Shown here in pieces: positions 9,816 to 18,700 of a stretch of DNA of 29,130 nucleotides (its first letter is position 1; each line of letters opens with the position of its first letter). The stretch is from CBDVBZ01 sp965372355. GTDB lineage: Bacteria > Krumholzibacteriota > Krumholzibacteriia > WVZY01. The position numbers and the translations under genes were made by a program. The DNA is taken from the NCBI GenBank assembly GCA_965372355.1, contig CBDVBZ010000032.1, positions 1 to 29,130 of the forward strand. The letters are read 5' to 3'. The notes under the pieces were generated by a model, which was not told the DNA's origin, did not search any database, and worked only from the letters and a program-made list of their open reading frames with translations.

Positions 9816-10047
9816 TTTGGGTCCGGAGGGCAGGTCGGCGCCGCGAGGACGACTCGAAAGACCAATTTCCGTTTCCAAAATGTCTCCGAAACTGGGGAGT
9901 GCTGGAGGGGATGGGTGGGGCCAAGTGAGGGCTCCGTAACTCAATGGATTCTGTGCCTTAGAACCCGAAACCCTGCGCCATCAACGAGTTAAGGTTCATG
10001 CTGAGACAGGGGGCGATTCCCACCACCTCCGCCTACTCAGAGCCTCG

Positions 10048-11103
10048 TCAACCGCTCGACTGCCACCCTTTCGACGGGTAGGACCGGTCGTCACCCAACA
10101 CGAGGCACTCGGCACGATCGAGGGAATCGATCAGCCGGACTCCGTCGTTGGGGGTCAACACGAAAACGGCGGTGGAGAGCGCATCGGCCTCCATCACAGT
10201 CGTGGACACCACGGAGACACTGCTGGCCGAGTGAGGGGATGAGCCCGTGCGGGGATCGATGACGTGGTGAAAGAGCTTCTCCCGGTCATAATACACTTCG
10301 TAGTCCCCCGATGTCGCAACGGCACCGTCATTGAGCTCGATGACCGCCGGGTAATTGCGTCGTTTCTCCGGGTCCTGGACGGCAATCCGCCAGGCCGGGC
10401 GGTCGGATGGCTGTCCCGCCGCGCGGATGTCACCGCCGGCATTGACCAGGTGATCCCGGACGCCGTGGTCGGAGAGCACGCGGGAGGCACGGTCCACGAT
10501 ATGCCCCTTGGCGATACCGTCGAGCGTGACACCCATCCCATCCCTGCCAAAACGCAGACTGCGCGCACCGATCTCGATCTTGTCCGAGCCCACACGGGCG
10601 AGCGCGCTTTCGATCTCCTCCCGTGTCGCAACAACGGCACCTTCGCCATCGCCGCCGCGCCCAAAAAGATCGACCAGCGGTTTAACGGTCACATCGAAGG
10701 CACCGTGACTCAGCCTGTTGAATTCCACCGACCGCCGGATGAGCTCGACGAGCGCGGGCGGGGCATCGGGGAGTGTGCCTTCCTGATTCAGAACCGACAG
10801 GGGTGTCGCCGAGTCGTGCCGGCTGAATATCCGAACCAGTCGATCGATCTCCTCGTAGGCCAGTCCGATCGCTTCCTGCGCCCGGTCCTGCGAGTCATCG
10901 ACCGCAGTCATCGTGACAAAGGTACCCATGGCAAGGCGGGTCTGCGACACGCTCGAGCGACTCGAGCCGATCTTTACAACATCGAAAACCGCCTGCAAAA
11001 CACCACCGGCCGCGGCGCCCACACCAAGAACCCCAAAGGCCTTGAGAAACGTGCGCCGGTCACCGGATCGAAACAACCGGGACAACCTATCGTTTTTTTC
11101 CAT
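10048..11103 (-). CDS. apbE: ApbE family FAD:protein FMN transferase (TAT/lipid-exported type)
   Basis: 351 aa, close to the usual ApbE length. ApbE uses FAD to link FMN through a phosphoester to Thr or Ser in target proteins such as RnfG and RnfD, outside the cytoplasmic membrane. Visible features: a twin-arginine-like signal (RRTFLK at residues 16-21 and a Gly/Ala-rich hydrophobic stretch to about 38), MGT at 59-61, LDGIAKG at 194-200, NAGGD at 221-225, HHVIDPRTG at 279-287 and ADALSTAVF at 307-315, all typical ApbE motifs. It starts 10 bp after the small Cys-rich gene and is the last gene of the kor-rnf run. Its likely substrates, the SITGAT motif of RnfG and the SATP motif of RnfD, are encoded just upstream. 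Confidence 0.95.
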   Translation of the reverse strand: MEKNDRLSRLFRSGDRRTFLKAFGVLGVGAAAGGVLQAVFDVVKIGSSRSSVSQTRLAMGTFVTMTAVDDSQDRAQEAIGLAYEEIDRLVRIFSRHDSATPLSVLNQEGTLPDAPPALVELIRRSVEFNRLSHGAFDVTVKPLVDLFGRGGDGEGAVVATREEIESALARVGSDKIEIGARSLRFGRDGMGVTLDGIAKGHIVDRASRVLSDHGVRDHLVNAGGDIRAAGQPSDRPAWRIAVQDPEKRRNYPAVIELNDGAVATSGDYEVYYDREKLFHHVIDPRTGSSPHSASSVSVVSTTVMEADALSTAVFVLTPNDGVRLIDSLDRAECLVLGDDRSYPSKGWQSSG

Positions 11104-11113
11104 GGGTCAGCTC

Positions 11114-11326
11114 CTATTTCACCGCGTCTACACCACGCGTGGCACAACTCTGATATTCGTCGAGACCGCCGAGACAACCGCCGTCGGTACCACACATCTT
11201 ACACTCCAGGACATCACAGTGCCTGGCCATTTCGGGTGACTGACGCCGCACGATCGCCTGAACGGCGACCCAAATCCAAACGAGCCCGACGACACCCACA
11301 ACGGCAATCAGCAGATGATACAGCAT
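11114..11326 (-). CDS. Small membrane-anchored Cys-rich protein, NqrM-like by analogy
   Basis: 70 aa. Residues 3-26 form one hydrophobic membrane segment, followed by RR and a soluble tail with five cysteines at 37, 42, 45, 51 and 61 (CDVLECKMCG then GGCLGG). It starts 2 bp after the rnfA stop and ends 10 bp before apbE, so it is translated with them. The layout (one membrane helix plus a Cys-rich tail, beside the membrane subunits) recalls NqrM, the small protein needed to mature Na+-NQR by supplying iron to the centre between NqrD and NqrE, the homologues of RnfE and RnfA. I do not claim sequence homology, which I could not test. A role in building or holding the intramembrane [2Fe-2S] centre of Rnf is inferred. 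Confidence 0.7.
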   Translation of the reverse strand: MLYHLLIAVVGVVGLVWIWVAVQAIVRRQSPEMARHCDVLECKMCGTDGGCLGGLDEYQSCATRGVDAVK

Positions 11327-11328
11327 AT

Positions 11329-11910
11329 CTATCTTCCCATCCCCGCAAACCCCATAAAGGCCATCGACAACACTCCTGCCACCATCAATGTGAGCGCGGC
11401 CCCCTTGACCACGGACGCCACATCGGACAGCTCGAGGCGCTCGCGGATGCCGGACATCAGGAGCAGCGCCAGTGTGAACCCGGCGCCCGCGCCCAACGCA
11501 AACGACAGCGACTGGACGAAGTTGTACTCCCGGTTGGTCTGAAACAACGCCAGGCCGAGAATCGCGCAGTTCGTCGTGATGAGCGGCAAGAAGATACCGA
11601 GCGCCCTGAACAGCGCGGGACTGAATTTCTTGATAAACATCTCTACCAGCTGCACCGAAGAGGCGATAACAACGATATACGATATCAGATGGAGATACGG
11701 CGCGTTGATCGCCACAAGGGCCTTGTGAATACCGAATGCGCAGGTCGAGGCTACCAGCATGACGAACATCACCGCAGCGCCCATCCGCACGGCCGTTTCG
11801 GTCTTGCCCGACACCCCCAGAAAGGGACAGATCCCGAGAAACAGACTCAAAACGAAGTTATTGATCAGACACGCATCGAGGAATATCTGCCATGGTGTCG
11901 CCGTGCTCAC
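11329..11910 (-). CDS. rnfA: RnfA, membrane subunit of the Rnf ion-translocating ferredoxin:NAD+ oxidoreductase
   Basis: 193 aa, the same length as E. coli RnfA. The start is GTG at 11910, which overlaps the rnfE stop as GTGA; ATGs further upstream in this frame would place most of the N-terminus inside rnfE and give an atypical leader. The protein has six predicted membrane helices and begins with the typical LINNFVLSLFLGICPFLGVS segment. C28 (GICPF) and C115 (TTNCAILG) match the cysteines that, with those of RnfE, hold the [2Fe-2S] centre inside the membrane. It moves electrons across the membrane in the Rnf complex. Confidence 0.95.
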   Translation of the reverse strand: MSTATPWQIFLDACLINNFVLSLFLGICPFLGVSGKTETAVRMGAAVMFVMLVASTCAFGIHKALVAINAPYLHLISYIVVIASSVQLVEMFIKKFSPALFRALGIFLPLITTNCAILGLALFQTNREYNFVQSLSFALGAGAGFTLALLLMSGIRERLELSDVASVVKGAALTLMVAGVLSMAFMGFAGMGR

Positions 11911-12530
11911 GATTGTACTCTCCTCTCGCGCAGCCAGTTGAAGAGCAGAAGCCATGCCCCCAGCACAAAAAAGGCACCACCCGGCAGAATCATGATCGAC
12001 CACCCCTCGAAGTTCGGCCCAAACACCGATACACCGGCGATCTTCCCGGTGCCGAGCAACTCGCGGACAAAACCGAGACACAGACAGGCAAACGTAAAGC
12101 CCACACCCATCCCAAGAGCGTCGAGCATCGATTTGCCGACGCCGTTCTTCGACGCAAACGCCTCCGCCCTGCCGAGAATTATGCAGTTGACGACGATGAG
12201 CGAGATAAACGCCCCGAGGGCCTTGTGGATATCCAGGCTGATCGCCTGTATCAGATAGTCAACGACGGTAACGAATGTCGCGATGACGAGTATGAACGAC
12301 GCGATACGCACCTGTTTGGGGATCCAGTGACGGATCAACGACACGATCGTGCTGGACATAAACAGGACGAACGTTGTGGCCAACCCCATCGCGAGAGCGT
12401 TGATCACCGAGTTCGTCACGGCCAGAACCGGGCACATCCCCAGCAGCATCACAAATACGGGGTTTTCTCGCCACAGTCCCTTGATCACCACATCCAGGCT
12501 CTTTGGCGCGTTATGCGCGGGATCCGCCAT
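11907..12530 (-). CDS. rnfE: RnfE, membrane subunit of the Rnf complex
   Basis: 207 aa, usual size for RnfE. It has an amphipathic N-terminus and about six membrane helices. NPVFVMLLGMCPVLAVTNS holds C33, and LIVVNCIILGRAEAFA holds C116; these are the family cysteines for the shared RnfA/RnfE [2Fe-2S] centre. The start ATG at 12530 overlaps the rnfG stop by one base (TGATG), and the stop overlaps the rnfA GTG. RnfE is paralogous to RnfA and inserted in opposite topology. Confidence 0.95.
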   Translation of the reverse strand: MADPAHNAPKSLDVVIKGLWRENPVFVMLLGMCPVLAVTNSVINALAMGLATTFVLFMSSTIVSLIRHWIPKQVRIASFILVIATFVTVVDYLIQAISLDIHKALGAFISLIVVNCIILGRAEAFASKNGVGKSMLDALGMGVGFTFACLCLGFVRELLGTGKIAGVSVFGPNFEGWSIMILPGGAFFVLGAWLLLFNWLRERRVQS

Positions 12531-13231
12531 CAGCGAGCACCCCCCTCGAGAGCCGGCAGGTTCTTCACGATAACAGGCACCGTTACCGCCGTGCTCTTAT
12601 GGAGTATCGCCGCGATCGCGCGCGACGATACCGTCGCTCCGGTGATCGATTCGACCTGCCAGGGATCGGTCTTCTTGCCTTCCTTGACCAGCACGACAGG
12701 GTTCACAATCGATGTCATGTCACTTTGAAGCTCCACACTCAACGCCTCGAAGTTCGCCCTGAACTCGGGGTCGGTCTCGATCTTGTCCCCGAGACCCGGT
12801 GTCTCCTTGCTCTCGAGCACCTTGAGACCCACGACCGCTTTTTTTGGCGGCGAGTATCCGTAGAGGACGCGCAGAATATCCTGGAACCCCTGCCCGCTTG
12901 CCGCGACGGCAACACCGACCAGATCCTTGTCTCCGTTGTAACAGGCGTAGTATTTCACACCCGTGCCGTCCTCCCCCTCGAGCACCTCGAGCTTGTCATC
13001 GACCATGACGAATGTCGTTCGCTCTACCGCGCCGGGGACGACCTCGAATATCGCTTTTTCGAGCGCGACCCTCTTGTTTTCTTTGATAATCGAGAAGGTC
13101 GACTGAAACGTCGCCACGATCAGGACTCCACAGAGAAGCCCGAGACCACCCATCGTCGCGATCATACGAAAGCTGCTCGTCGAATCACCGCCGGGAGCGG
13201 CTGTTGATTTTGTCTGCGATTCTTCGTTCAT
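12530..13231 (-). CDS. rnfG: RnfG, periplasmic FMN-carrying subunit of the Rnf complex
   Basis: 233 aa with the start at ATG 13231 (MNEES); an ATG at 13288 would overlap rnfD by 32 bp and add an atypical charged leader, so I prefer the inner start although its ribosome binding site (GAGTG) is weak. One membrane helix lies at about residues 22-42 (MIATMGGLGLLCGVLIVA), followed by an FMN-binding domain. SITGATVSS at residues 195-203 is the flavinylation motif; T200 is the expected FMN-linked Thr, modified by ApbE. The KETPGLG motif at about residues 142-148 is also typical. It passes electrons on the outer face between RnfD and the RnfA/E centre. Confidence 0.92.
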   Translation of the reverse strand: MNEESQTKSTAAPGGDSTSSFRMIATMGGLGLLCGVLIVATFQSTFSIIKENKRVALEKAIFEVVPGAVERTTFVMVDDKLEVLEGEDGTGVKYYACYNGDKDLVGVAVAASGQGFQDILRVLYGYSPPKKAVVGLKVLESKETPGLGDKIETDPEFRANFEALSVELQSDMTSIVNPVVLVKEGKKTDPWQVESITGATVSSRAIAAILHKSTAVTVPVIVKNLPALEGGAR

Positions 13232-13256
13232 CAGTTCACTCGTCAAAAAGTCAGCG

Positions 13257-14285
13257 TTACGTGCCCTTCTTTGCCCTGTGTGTACCATAGACCCGGGGTT
13301 GTGTCACCCGATCGATCAGCGGTGTCACCGCGTTCATGAGCAGAATCGAGTACATGACACCCTCGGGCAGCCCGCCAAATTGTCTGATTGCCACGGTGAG
13401 AACACCGATCCCGAACGCAAATACCCACGCGCCGCGCGGTGTGACGGGAGAGGTCACCGGATCGGTCGCCATAAACACTGCACCCAACATCAACCCGCCG
13501 GAAAAAAGATGAAAAGCGCCGCTCGGATATTTCTCGGCATTGATCAGATGGAGTATCGTCGCGAACGCGAATACCGTGACAAAGATCCCGACCGGTATAC
13601 GCCAGTCCAGAAACCGCCGGTAGGCCAGATAGGCTCCTCCAAGAATGATCAACACCGCGGCGGTTTCCCCGATCGATCCCGATATGGAGCCAAAGAGCAG
13701 ATTGGTGACCTCGGTGGACTGCGCCTCGAACTTCATCTGTGCCAGCGGCGTCGCCGAGCTGATCGCGTCGAACTGAGGCGAAAGGAACGGCACGGCAAAG
13801 GTGTCGCCTCTCGATACAAAAAACTCGCTGAGCCCTCCGTGCGGCGCCCACGTCGTCAGCGCTACCGGAAAACAGGCCTGCAGAAAGGCACGGCCGGCGA
13901 GCGACGGATTGAATACGTTCTGGCCGAGCCCCCCGAAGAGTATCTTGCCAAAGGCGATGGCAAACACGGCACCGATAAACGCCATCCACAGCGGGAGCCC
14001 CGGTGGCAGCGTCAAGGCGAGCAGCATCGCCGTCAGGATCGCGCTGCCGTCGGCGACGGTGCTCATCTTTAGCGAACCCCCGCGGCCAAACGCCCACTCG
14101 GTCAGGACGCAGCCAAAGATGCAGGTAAGCAATACAAGCAGTGCACTCAGCCCAAAGTAATAGACCGCCGCCAGGACCACCGGGATAAGGCTGTAGATCA
14201 CATGCCTCATGATCTTCGGTGTATCCGTCGGGCGTTTCAGAAACGGGGAGGTCGATAGAAGCAGATGGGGGGCCTGGGAGCTCAT
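13257..14285 (-). CDS. rnfD: RnfD, membrane FMN-carrying subunit of the Rnf complex
   Basis: 342 aa, normal RnfD length, with about nine membrane helices. Typical motifs: STSPF at residues 11-15, DGSAILTAMLLALTLPP at 79-95, FGGLGQNVFNPSLAGRAF at 117-134, and SSATPLA at 176-182, where T179 is the expected covalent FMN site. The ATG overlaps the rnfC stop as ATGA (14285-14282), so translation is coupled. The gene is followed 25 bp later by rnfG. Confidence 0.95.
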   Translation of the reverse strand: MSSQAPHLLLSTSPFLKRPTDTPKIMRHVIYSLIPVVLAAVYYFGLSALLVLLTCIFGCVLTEWAFGRGGSLKMSTVADGSAILTAMLLALTLPPGLPLWMAFIGAVFAIAFGKILFGGLGQNVFNPSLAGRAFLQACFPVALTTWAPHGGLSEFFVSRGDTFAVPFLSPQFDAISSATPLAQMKFEAQSTEVTNLLFGSISGSIGETAAVLIILGGAYLAYRRFLDWRIPVGIFVTVFAFATILHLINAEKYPSGAFHLFSGGLMLGAVFMATDPVTSPVTPRGAWVFAFGIGVLTVAIRQFGGLPEGVMYSILLMNAVTPLIDRVTQPRVYGTHRAKKGT

Positions 14286-15703
14286 TCAGCCTTCACCGTT
14301 TCGTCAGCTTTTTGCTGCGAAGCTTCCTTTTCCTGTTTTTCACGTTCTTCTTTTTCTTGTTTGTCGCGTTCCGCTTTCTCACGCGCCTGTTGCTCTCGCA
14401 ACATACCCTTGGCGACCCTGAACCGCTGCACGAGGGGGATATTCGACGGGCACACATACGAGCACGATCCGCACTCCATGCAATCCATAATGTGGAGATC
14501 GACCATTTCCTCGTATCGACCGGATCTCGCCAGCATACCCAGGGCGCTCGGGTTCAGGAATACCGGGCACGCATCGAGACAGGTCGCGCAGCGAATACAA
14601 GCGTACTCCTTGCGCTCGATAACCTGTGACTGCGTGATCGCGACGACACCCGATGTCCCCTTCATGATCGGGACCTCGAAATCGTACTGGGCGCTCCCCA
14701 TCATCGGTCCGCCGAAGAGAACCTGTGAGGCGTCGCTGGTCAGGCCGCCGCAGTAGTCCAGAACGTGACTCAACTTCGTGCCCAGCGGCATGAGAAGTGT
14801 CGTCGGGTTGTGGATACCGGGGCCGGTGATCGTCACGACGCGTTCGATGAGCGGTTGGCTGTATGCAAAGAAATCACCGATACCGGCGCACGTGCCCACA
14901 TTATGGACGATGACCTGAGCGTCGATCGGCAGTTGTCCGCTGGGCACCTCGCGTTTTAGCGTCGCCGTGATCAGCATCTTCTCGGCGCCCTGCGGGTACT
15001 TGGTCTGCAGGGGTATCACTTCACAGGGCATATCGTCCGGGATCGCCTCACGAAGCGCCGCGATCGCATCCCACTTGTTGGTTTCCACACCGATGATGGC
15101 TTTCTCGGCACCCAGGATTCTCAGAATGATGCGAATCCCGAGGAGTATCGACTCGGTGTACTCGAGCATGATCCGGTGATCGGTCGTCAGATAGGGCTCG
15201 CATTCGCAGCCGTTGACCAGAAAGAACTGTACGCGCTTTCCCTTGGGCACGACGAGTTTGACGTGGGTTGGAAAGGCGGCTCCACCGAGACCGACGAACC
15301 CGCCCTTCTGAACGGCGCCGAGCAGCTCGGTGGTGTCCAGGTGCTCCCACCTGACCGGGCCCTCATTGTAGAGTGTCTGCGGTGAATTGGGGTCGCACTC
15401 GATAACGATGGCCTCGCTCGGGCGACCGGATGGATGGGGGCGCTTCTCGATCGCTTTGACGCGTCCGGTGACCGACGCGTGCAAAGGCACGGACACAAAA
15501 CCGCCCGCCTCGGCAACAATCTGTCCGCGATAGACCTTGTCCCCGACTTCGACGACCGCTTTCGAGGGCGCACCGAGATGCTGGCTCAGCGGGAGGACGA
15601 CCTCATCGGGGAAAGGAATCCGCTCGATCGGCCTTCCCTCGGTCATCTCCTTGCGCTCTTCCGGGTGAACCCCGTGGCGAAACGTCTTCCGGTCTCTCGG
15701 CAC
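14282..15703 (-). CDS. rnfC: RnfC, NADH-binding peripheral subunit of the Rnf complex
   Basis: 473 aa. It starts with GTG at 15703, 6 bp after the stop of the large PFOR-derived gene; the N-terminus TFRHGVHPEERKE is the usual RnfC opening. The Rossmann-like NADH/FMN segment has GLGGAAFPTHVK at 138-149 and NGCECEPYLTTDHR at 164-177. Two [4Fe-4S] sets follow: C369, C372, C375, C379 and C408, C411, C414, C418. Residues about 435-473 are a charged Lys/Glu/Gln tail (REKAERDKQEKEER), probably helical, as in other RnfC proteins. RnfC docks on the cytoplasmic face and passes electrons between NADH and RnfB or the membrane subunits. Confidence 0.95.
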   Translation of the reverse strand: MPRDRKTFRHGVHPEERKEMTEGRPIERIPFPDEVVLPLSQHLGAPSKAVVEVGDKVYRGQIVAEAGGFVSVPLHASVTGRVKAIEKRPHPSGRPSEAIVIECDPNSPQTLYNEGPVRWEHLDTTELLGAVQKGGFVGLGGAAFPTHVKLVVPKGKRVQFFLVNGCECEPYLTTDHRIMLEYTESILLGIRIILRILGAEKAIIGVETNKWDAIAALREAIPDDMPCEVIPLQTKYPQGAEKMLITATLKREVPSGQLPIDAQVIVHNVGTCAGIGDFFAYSQPLIERVVTITGPGIHNPTTLLMPLGTKLSHVLDYCGGLTSDASQVLFGGPMMGSAQYDFEVPIMKGTSGVVAITQSQVIERKEYACIRCATCLDACPVFLNPSALGMLARSGRYEEMVDLHIMDCMECGSCSYVCPSNIPLVQRFRVAKGMLREQQAREKAERDKQEKEEREKQEKEASQQKADETVKAE

Positions 15704-15709
15704 TATGCC

Positions 15710-18700
15710 CTATTCCCCGTCGTTGCAGTTATCGCCGCGTGTGACAAAGCTTCTCAGCGACTGTTTGAAATAGTCGGGATCCTCTGTGTAACCGGCCAGC
15801 GCGAGGAGTCTCTGAGTCAACCGTTGATAGACCGACTCGTCGAGCTCGGCTACCGGCTGCGGAGCCGCGGCAGCCGGTGCTTCCGGCTTCGGCTCAGCAC
15901 GGACCGGCTGCTCCACCGTGGAGCCGGCATCGGCACCCGCCAGAGCCTTGAGATAATGCCACGAATCCCGCTTCCACTCGGTCGCCGCGACCAGCTCCGG
16001 CGAAACGACGGCGATGACATGCCGTCCGCGCCGATCGATCACATCGACGTACGGCTTGAGGCCCTCGCGCCCTGCCGCGTCGAGCTCGATATACTCGGCG
16101 AGCGTTTTCATCTCGGCGGTTCGATGCCCTTTGCTCATGATCTCTAAGTGCTCGCTGAACCGCGCCCCTCTCACCGCCCAATCGGCAACGGTCAGCGGCA
16201 CATCCCGCGTCGCCGCCGAACCGGAAGGCTCGGTAGTCGATAGCTCGTGGGACGTCCATGTCTGATCGATATCAGGGTTGCCGGCAAGCGTCAGTGGTGA
16301 TTCTTTCTTCGGATCGAATTTGAAAAGCGGAAACAGCCGGCTCCGGTAGGCCAGCTCCGCCTGGCGGGCCGTCTCATCCGCCGCCACCCCGCTGGTTTGC
16401 GGGTCCGGCGCGTGGATGTAGAACAACGCCGGTGCATGTCCGGCCAGGCCCTCACTCACCCCATGAATCAAATGTCCCGGATGACCCACCGATGTTTGCA
16501 GAACAAACACGTCGCGGCGGGTCAGCGCGAGGAGACCCAGCTCTTCTCCCACCCCCGATGCGCCCTGCAGATCGGTCCCCGACCCATCGGAGGCGGCAAC
16601 GGTGAGCCCATGGCGGTCGATGACGGCGATCTTGACCGGAAACCGCATCGACAACAGTTTCGATACGCCTTCCCAGGTCGTTGTGCCCGCCTCGGCGAGC
16701 ACCAGGATCGGTGGCACCAGATCCAGTTCATCGTCGGCAAACTCGCTCCAGTCGAACCGTTCGAAGTATTGATCGTGTTCGCCCGGCTCGTATGCATCGT
16801 CGAGCTCGAGCTCGGCGCTGCGGATAACGGCGATCTCCCGTGCGAGCCGCGTCACGATCCCCTCGAACAGACCCACAGCCATCGCGGGAGCGTCGCCGGG
16901 CAGATGACACACCCATGGGTGGGGCAGCGGGTTGTACGGATACATACCATTCCAGAACGACGTGCTTCCGGAATCAATGGCAAGCACCATCCGCGCCCGG
17001 CCGGTACCCCCCGCCCCCTCGAGATAACGATGCTTCTGATCTTTGAGTTTCGCCAGCAGATCGGTAAGACGCACCAGGCGATCGGGGTCGATTCCATGGG
17101 AATCGTCTTCACCGACGAGCTGCGACAATTCGGCCGCCGTCAGTTCCTTGCGTTGGAGACGGGTCAGCTGCCGGCCAAAGCTCTCGAAATCGTTGATCTT
17201 GAGCGAGTCCGCGACCTTGCCCTGAATCTTGTCTTCCACCTTTTCGATCAGGCCGCCGAGTTTCTCGATGTGTTTCTCGAAACGCGGCCGCATGATCGAC
17301 TCGATCGTAGCCGTCGACAGATGCACCGCGGTCTTGACCGTGTTGCCGGGTGCCGCCCCGTCACCTCCAACCATCGAGTGATACGCTCTCTTGTCGAGCA
17401 ACCGATGGACCTGTGTCTCCAGGTCATCCACCGAGATGTGCCGCTCCAGCAGTTCGTCCGGGGGGTCGGGCAGCGCCATCTGAAACTGCCAGTCCTTGTG
17501 GCATGTCGACAAACGCTCGCTGGTCTGCTCGACCCAATCGAGCGCGTCATCCGGACACACCGCGATACACAACCCGCATCCCGTACAACTCAGCGGATTC
17601 AGGGCAAGCGTGAGCAGACAGCCTGCGCCTTTTTCCTTTCCTTGCGGGCCGTCAAAAAACACATCCGTCTTTGCGAAAGAAACGCTCTCGACCATTTCAC
17701 ACACCGGATCGAATTCGGTCTTCATCTCATCGAGTTTGTCCCCATCGATACCCATCTTCTCCATCAAACGAGAGAACGCGTCGGAAAGAAGTGGCCCCAA
17801 CGTCATATACTGGTTGATGCCGTCGTTGAGAACCAGACGATACGCCTGCTTCGCCAGATGCTCGCCGATCCGTTTCATCTGAACCATCCCGGCTCCCTGC
17901 CGCTCGCGCTCACTCACCGCCGCCTCGATGATCGATGCCACGTGTTGAACGCTCGGGGGGAGCGCCGACTCGGGACAGTGCGACCAACACAAGCCGCAAC
18001 CCGTGCAGTTCTCCTGGAGCCAGCCGGGGATGCGCAGCCGAAAAGATGTCATATCCCGAAAGGCACTGCTGCGCGCCGGGACGACCCCCGTGGCCACGTA
18101 GGGATCGGTCAGCGTTTCATTCGCCTGACCGCTGTCGTAGAGATAGCCCACCGAGTGCCAGAAACGGGTCAAATCGAAGACGCTTCCATCCGACTGCGTC
18201 GCCTCTTTGACCGTCCAGGGCGGCTCGATCTCGCGTGTCTCCCTCGACTCCTCCATCGATGTCCATGACAGCTCGGTCAACTCTTCGGCGCCGAGCAGGA
18301 AGACTTTCGTTATGTCTTCGTTGAGGTAGTGCGCCCGGCCAAAGCGTTTTTCCAACTGACCCAGAAGCGCCTCGACGAAGTTTCCGAACTCGTCATCACC
18401 GAGCTCGAGACACGTTCTTGTATACGCGCCGAGCAGCGCCCAAACGGCGAGCTGGTCGACAAACGACGGGTTCGACGCCGCCTCCGTCGCGATCTTGCGC
18501 GCGTCGATGACATAGAACCGGAGTTCTCGTTCCCGAATGGCATCTTCCGTTCGTCGTGACAGACCCGCCCACAGGGCTCCGGGGTCCTCGTTCGACTCTA
18601 CGATCAGCTTCCCCGCCTTCTTTGTGGAGAGCAGGGGGAGATCCTCGAGCAGGTTGTATGGTGACACGAGAAGGACATCGGCTTCCGTCGGCTTGCCATG

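Larger units (their letters stand above)
9451..10047. other. 597-bp intergenic region between apbE and the giant surface-protein gene
   Basis: I find no convincing gene here on either strand. It holds the leader of the giant gene with a GGAGG ribosome binding site at about 9459-9463 (minus sense), a tandem TCGG run near 9597-9612, a 9-bp perfect inverted repeat at 9794-9815, and a plus-strand stretch near 10005-10033 that resembles a tRNA or tmRNA 3' end but does not fold convincingly. I could not pick a clear sigma70 promoter for the giant gene. Confidence 0.6.

Noticed and set aside
9935..10035. tRNA or tmRNA gene
   Set aside because: Only a 3'-end-like string is present; the T-loop is wrong and no matching 5' acceptor or D-arm is found.
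10264..12258. Plus-strand ORF of 664 codons
   Set aside because: It is antisense to apbE, rnfA and rnfE, which are well supported, and its product is low-complexity His/Arg/Gln-rich.
16397..18268. Plus-strand ORF of 623 codons
   Set aside because: It is a shadow of the PFOR-derived gene in the opposite frame, with no recognisable domain.
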